This document shows, one piece after another, positions 30,670-33,857 of a stretch of DNA of 33,857 bases (positions are counted from its first letter, which is position 1; every line of letters begins with the position of its first letter). The stretch covers positions 1-33,857 of the forward strand of contig JAUMBL010000209.1 in the NCBI GenBank assembly GCA_032115775.1, given 5' to 3'. The position numbers and the translations under genes are program-made. This stretch comes from M3007 sp032115775. GTDB lineage: Bacteria > Bacteroidota > Bacteroidia > Chitinophagales > Saprospiraceae. Under the pieces are notes generated by a model. That model saw only the letters and a program-made list of their open reading frames with translations. It ran no database searches and was not told the origin of the DNA.

Positions 30670-31794
30670 ATGTTATTCCTGTTACTTCTTGCGTTTTCTG
30701 CCGGCGTGCTTGCGGTTGCGAACCGCTTGGGATTCTACTTGCAACGCCTGTCGGCCGACCGCGAATCCGGCGATTGGGTACGGAAACAGATATTGTCCCT
30801 ACAGCGTATGCGGGCACTCGTGTACCTGCTAATTGCCGTGCTGATTGGCGGTAGCGTAGGCATTTGGGCGCTTGAGCGCCGGGAAGCGCAGCTTGCGCTG
30901 AAAAAAATCAAGTTGGATCTACTGAAGGCATATAACAAAGAGCAGGTTTGGGAAAGCCCTGATTGGGCTTTGGCGTATCGGGAACCCAAGGCGAAACTAA
31001 TCGCTTACGGCAGGGATCTGGTTGCCAATACCGCCGACTATTTTGGCGAGAACGGCATCGTGCGACCGCACAGCATCAACGGACTGAATTGTCAGAATTG
31101 CCACCTGGACGCCGGCGCCCGACCTTACGGAAATAATTATTCTGCCGTGGCGAGCACGTATCCACAAATGCGCAGCCGCTCCGGCACGCTGGAAACCATC
31201 CCGAAACGGGTGAATGACTGCTTTGAACGCAGCCTCAACGGCTGGCCGCTGGATACCGCCGGCCGAGAGATGAAAGCCATCGTCTCCTATATTGAATGGC
31301 TGGGATTGGCGGTGCCAAAGGGCGAAAAACCCCAGGGCGTCGGAATCAACCAACTGCCATTTCTCGATCGGGCTGCCGATGCCGGCAACGGAAAAAGTAT
31401 ATTTGAACAAAAATGCGTCAGCTGCCACGGCGCCGACGGGCAGGGGCTTCCAATGCCCGGTACCGCGCGCCGGTATCCGCCGCTCTGGGGGCCGAACAGC
31501 TACAATGAGGCCGCAGGCCTCTTTCGCCTCAGCCGTTTCGCCGGCTATGTAAAAGACAATATGCCGCTGGGCGCCAGCCATGATAATCCACAACTGACCA
31601 ACGAAGAAGCCTGGGACGTAGCTGCTTTTGTCAATTCTCAGCCGCGCCCCAAACATCCCTTCCTCGATTCCGACTGGCCGGATATCGCTAAAAAGCCGGT
31701 GGATCATCCGTTCGGGCCGTACAAGGATACTTTTCCGGAATCGCAGCACAAATATGGCCCCTTCGCACCGATCGTGGCATACTACAAAGATTAA
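30670..31794 (+). CDS. tsdA: membrane-anchored TsdA-like dihaem cytochrome c (thiosulfate dehydrogenase / tetrathionate reductase)
   Basis: A 374-residue protein. Two hydrophobic segments (about 1-24 and 49-67) precede a periplasmic dihaem domain, so it appears anchored rather than secreted. Haem 1 binds at C141-Q-N-C144-H145 within GLNCQNCHLDAGARPYG. VNDCFERSLNG supplies C184 at the place of the thiolate axial ligand that defines TsdA. Haem 2 binds at C249-V-S-C252-H253, and KDNMPLG supplies M298 as the likely sixth ligand. TsdA enzymes couple two thiosulfates to tetrathionate or the reverse; the direction depends on the haem 2 environment. The C-terminal HPFGPYKDTFPESQHKYGPF is a TsdA-typical tail. 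It follows the transporter pair by 45 bp. Confidence 0.9.
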   Translation: MLFLLLLAFSAGVLAVANRLGFYLQRLSADRESGDWVRKQILSLQRMRALVYLLIAVLIGGSVGIWALERREAQLALKKIKLDLLKAYNKEQVWESPDWALAYREPKAKLIAYGRDLVANTADYFGENGIVRPHSINGLNCQNCHLDAGARPYGNNYSAVASTYPQMRSRSGTLETIPKRVNDCFERSLNGWPLDTAGREMKAIVSYIEWLGLAVPKGEKPQGVGINQLPFLDRAADAGNGKSIFEQKCVSCHGADGQGLPMPGTARRYPPLWGPNSYNEAAGLFRLSRFAGYVKDNMPLGASHDNPQLTNEEAWDVAAFVNSQPRPKHPFLDSDWPDIAKKPVDHPFGPYKDTFPESQHKYGPFAPIVAYYKD

Positions 31795-31913
31795 TAGATT
31801 GCCGGCGGCATCCTGCACTCAGAACCGGCATCTTGCCTGCTCATGCTATTTGTCATGGCGATTTCTTTTACTAAATGCGCACAATCAGTCATCTTTACGA
31901 AAAAGTTCGGGTT

Positions 31914-33521
31914 ATGAAAAAGATCATTTTCAATGTTTTATTGGCAATTGCCGTGTTTGAAGCCGGCACCCTGTTTTCTCAGGAGCAGGGTTTTTATTTT
32001 CAGCTGCAACCGGTTCAAGTGAACGGATTCACCGGCGTGCAATCGGCTGCGACAGGAATTTGGGCAGGGAAAATGGTCGTACTGGGAGGCCGGACAGACG
32101 GTTTGCACCGCCGACAGCCTTTCGCGGCCTTTTTGCCGGATGGAAATAACCCGCTGATTCATGTGATTGACCCCGTGGCCGGCAACTACTGGTCGGCGCC
32201 GGTAGCGGGGCTTCCAACCGCAATTCAGGAGCAACTACTGGCCACGAATCTGCAATTCAAACAAGAGGGTGCGTGGCTTTATCTAACCGGCGGCTATGGC
32301 TATAGCCCGACCGCTGGGAATCACGTGACGCATAACAAGCTGACCGTCGTGCGCCTGGATAGTCTGATCCACGCCGTACAATCCGGCCAGGCAATCACCC
32401 CCTGGTTTCGGCAAATTACAGACGACCGATTTGCCGTTACAGGCGGTCAACTAGGACTCCAAGACGGTATTTTTTATCTCGCCGGCGGGCATCAGTTCGA
32501 AGGTCGGTATAATCCCATGAATCATGCCACGTTTACCCAGACTTATGTGACCGAGATTCGGCGCTTCACCGTTGCTGACGACGGCCAAAACATCAGCGTC
32601 AATTTCCTGCCGACCTGGAGCGATCCGATTAACTTGCACCGCAGGGATAATAATATGCTACCGCAAATTTTCCCCGATGGAAGGCGCGGGTTCACCAATT
32701 TTTCCGGCGTTTTTCAACTGTCTGCTGATTTGCCCTATCTGAATAGCCTGGATATTGATAGTGCTGGTTTTTTGGTAAACAATGATTTTCAACATCGCCT
32801 GAATCAGTACCATTGCGCGCATACCGCTTTGTACGATGTGGAGCGCAACCGGATGTACTCCGTGTTTTTCGGCGGTATCGCCCAATTTTACCTGGATGCC
32901 GGCAATCAAATGGTACAAGATGACAATGTGCCGTTTGTCCGGACAATCGGTCGCGTCACCCGTTTCAACGATGGCAGTATGCAGGAAGAAAAGATCGGCG
33001 ATATGCCGAATCTACTGGGCGCAGGCGCGGAATTTTTGCGCGCTGAAAACGTGCCCATGATCGCCAACTCGGATATCGTAGATTTGAACGCATTGGGCAA
33101 CGATACCGTATTCCTGGGGTATATACTCGGCGGGATTATCAGCGAGCAGCCCAACGTGTTTTTCAATAATCAGGATTTGAGCGCGGCAAGTTCAATGTTG
33201 TATGCCGTTTATTTTGTGCCGGACGATAATTCTACCGCCGTCAAGGCGCCGCGTGCAGCCCCTGTGGCGTTGGATGTGCGGACGCAACCCAATCCGGCCA
33301 GGGAGTTCGCCGACGTGTTTTTTACGTTGAAGCGCGCCGCCTCGGTGGAGATTGCCTTGCAAGCGCCTAATGGGCAGTTGGTTACCTCCGAGCGACTGGG
33401 CGTCCTGCCGGCAGGCGCGCAGCAATTCCAATTCCGGTTTGAAAAACTGCCGGCCGGCGTGTACACAATTACGCTGACCGTGGGGCAGGAGTTGATACCG
33501 CTGAAATTAGTGGTGTATTGA
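31914..33521 (+). CDS. kelch-like beta-propeller protein with T9SS type A sorting domain
   Basis: A 535-residue secreted protein. The ATG at 31914 (MKKIIFNVLLAIAVF) starts a signal peptide ending near TLFSQ; the longer frame adds 13 unlikely residues. The mature part has kelch-type repeats with hydrophobic-hydrophobic-GG turns: MVVLGGRTDG, LYLTGGYGYS, IFYLAGGHQFEG and YSVFFGG, spaced as blades of a propeller. The last ~75 residues, TQPNPAREFADVFFTL to LPAGVYTITLTVG, are the T9SS type A C-terminal sorting domain, so it is exported to the surface. It lies 119 bp after the tsdA-like gene and may have its own promoter. A link to sulfur chemistry is suggested only by position. The double-hairpin element follows about 120 bp downstream. 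Confidence 0.88.
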   Translation: MKKIIFNVLLAIAVFEAGTLFSQEQGFYFQLQPVQVNGFTGVQSAATGIWAGKMVVLGGRTDGLHRRQPFAAFLPDGNNPLIHVIDPVAGNYWSAPVAGLPTAIQEQLLATNLQFKQEGAWLYLTGGYGYSPTAGNHVTHNKLTVVRLDSLIHAVQSGQAITPWFRQITDDRFAVTGGQLGLQDGIFYLAGGHQFEGRYNPMNHATFTQTYVTEIRRFTVADDGQNISVNFLPTWSDPINLHRRDNNMLPQIFPDGRRGFTNFSGVFQLSADLPYLNSLDIDSAGFLVNNDFQHRLNQYHCAHTALYDVERNRMYSVFFGGIAQFYLDAGNQMVQDDNVPFVRTIGRVTRFNDGSMQEEKIGDMPNLLGAGAEFLRAENVPMIANSDIVDLNALGNDTVFLGYILGGIISEQPNVFFNNQDLSAASSMLYAVYFVPDDNSTAVKAPRAAPVALDVRTQPNPAREFADVFFTLKRAASVEIALQAPNGQLVTSERLGVLPAGAQQFQFRFEKLPAGVYTITLTVGQELIPLKLVVY

Positions 33522-33641
33522 GCGGTAACAAAATATACTCAACCGCGCACCGCTAAAAGTCCGCGCCAAGTCGCATATTTGCGTTAGCAAAAAGGGGGCA
33601 TCTAAATAGTATGGAGTTGTGTACTAGGTCATTGACGACCC
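33522..33641. other. 120-bp spacer before the double-hairpin element
   Basis: I see no gene here. CATATTTG near 33572 resembles a -7 box with one mismatch. The spacer leads from the kelch-gene stop to the hairpin element. From the end of that element (33763) to the window edge are another 94 bp, GC-rich toward the end, with a CGCCCGC/GCGGGCG inverted repeat but no visible coding sequence. Confidence 0.5.
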
Positions 33642-33763
33642 TGTAAACAAAAAAATATTTTGTTTAGGCTCCTGTTTTTTGATTTTTTTTAGAAAAAAAT
33701 CAAAAAACAGGAGCCTAAACATCATTTTATTTCGCCGCCGGAGGCGGCGAAATACTTTTTACA
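33642..33763. repeat. double-hairpin dispersed element, copy 2 (TAG-loop family)
   Basis: This is the inverted second copy of the element at 4299-4419. The long stem is 28 bp and perfect (33662-33689 with 33693-33720), again with a TAG loop. The GC hairpin is CGCCGCC-GGA-GGCGGCG at 33733-33749 and extends to 11 bp with flanking ATTT/AAAT. The ends are TGTAAAC and TTTACA. Relative to the upstream gene, its orientation is the same as copy 1 relative to lysC: gene stop, long hairpin, GC hairpin. Stem differences from copy 1 are all compensated. Confidence 0.85.
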
Positions 33764-33857
33764 CAACCTCAGCCACAAAAGAACGGTGTCGTCTCCTCCG
33801 CGGGATGCCGCCGCCCTTTCGCCCGCCCGATGAAAGCGCGGGCGTCGCTATATACCT

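Noticed and set aside
31795..31913. promoter for the kelch gene (TTTG-N19-TAAATGCG)
   Set aside because: The -33 is exact but the -7 part fails the TTTG half of the consensus.
1..33857. CRISPR array, prophage, restriction or toxin-antitoxin system
   Set aside because: There are no regularly spaced repeats, cas, phage structural or defence genes in any frame; the repeats present are dispersed hairpin elements.

Overview
The window looks like a chromosomal segment of a Bacteroidota bacterium, most likely of the Saprospiria/Chitinophagia side. Three proteins carry the C-terminal sorting domains of the type IX secretion system (two CHU/gliding type, one type A). There is a TonB-plug outer-membrane receptor with a carboxypeptidase-regulatory domain. 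Nine -7 boxes match the Bacteroidota consensus TAnnTTTG exactly, and starts lack strong Shine-Dalgarno sequences. Base composition is moderately GC-rich. No phage, plasmid, CRISPR or transposase gene is visible.

Layout. 0.1-4.3 kb: an unrecognised 421-residue protein, tRNA-Arg(CCU) and an outer-membrane beta-barrel receptor, all on the minus strand. 4.5-9.9 kb: housekeeping genes (aspartate kinase, a SpoU-type rRNA/tRNA methyltransferase, trmD, a PlsB-like acyltransferase, engB). 10.0-12.1 kb: a small outer-membrane barrel protein converging on lpdA. 12.3-15.1 kb: a two-gene transporter unit (MFS plus dicarboxylate/glutamate-type symporter). 15.1-20.1 kb: a large secreted PKD/CHU_C protein, a DUF1573 protein and acetoacetyl-CoA synthetase. 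20.5-24.8 kb: a lipoprotein 5'-nucleotidase, a TPR membrane protein, ychF and a small histidine phosphatase. 24.8-26.5 kb: a secreted laminin-B/CHU_C protein.

26.6-33.5 kb holds a plus-strand cluster for inorganic sulfur. A CstB/Blh-type persulfide dioxygenase-rhodanese fusion is followed at 12-15 bp spacing by an OprD-like porin and two half-size YeeE/YedE transporters. A membrane-anchored TsdA-like dihaem cytochrome c follows 45 bp later, and a kelch-like T9SS cargo protein 119 bp after that. My reading (inference) is that thiosulfate or a related oxoanion crosses the outer membrane by the porin and the inner membrane by the YeeE pair. Persulfide would be oxidised to thiosulfate by the fusion enzyme, and TsdA would interconvert thiosulfate and tetrathionate at the periplasmic face.

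The most unexpected content is between genes. Three unrelated families of short structured elements without coding capacity are present. (1) A ~121-bp element at 4299-4419 and 33642-33763 has a perfect 28-30 bp hairpin with a TAG loop plus a GC-rich hairpin; the two copies differ at four stem positions and in two run lengths, and every change is mirrored in the opposite arm. (2) A ~162-bp near-palindromic element with 16-bp perfect terminal repeats occurs as a full copy, an internally deleted copy, an inverted 98% identical copy and an old remnant, at 18.05, 20.1-20.4 and 22.9-23.1 kb. (3) A 156-bp element with 28-bp terminal inverted repeats is flanked by a 4-bp GTAG duplication that includes the trmD stop codon.
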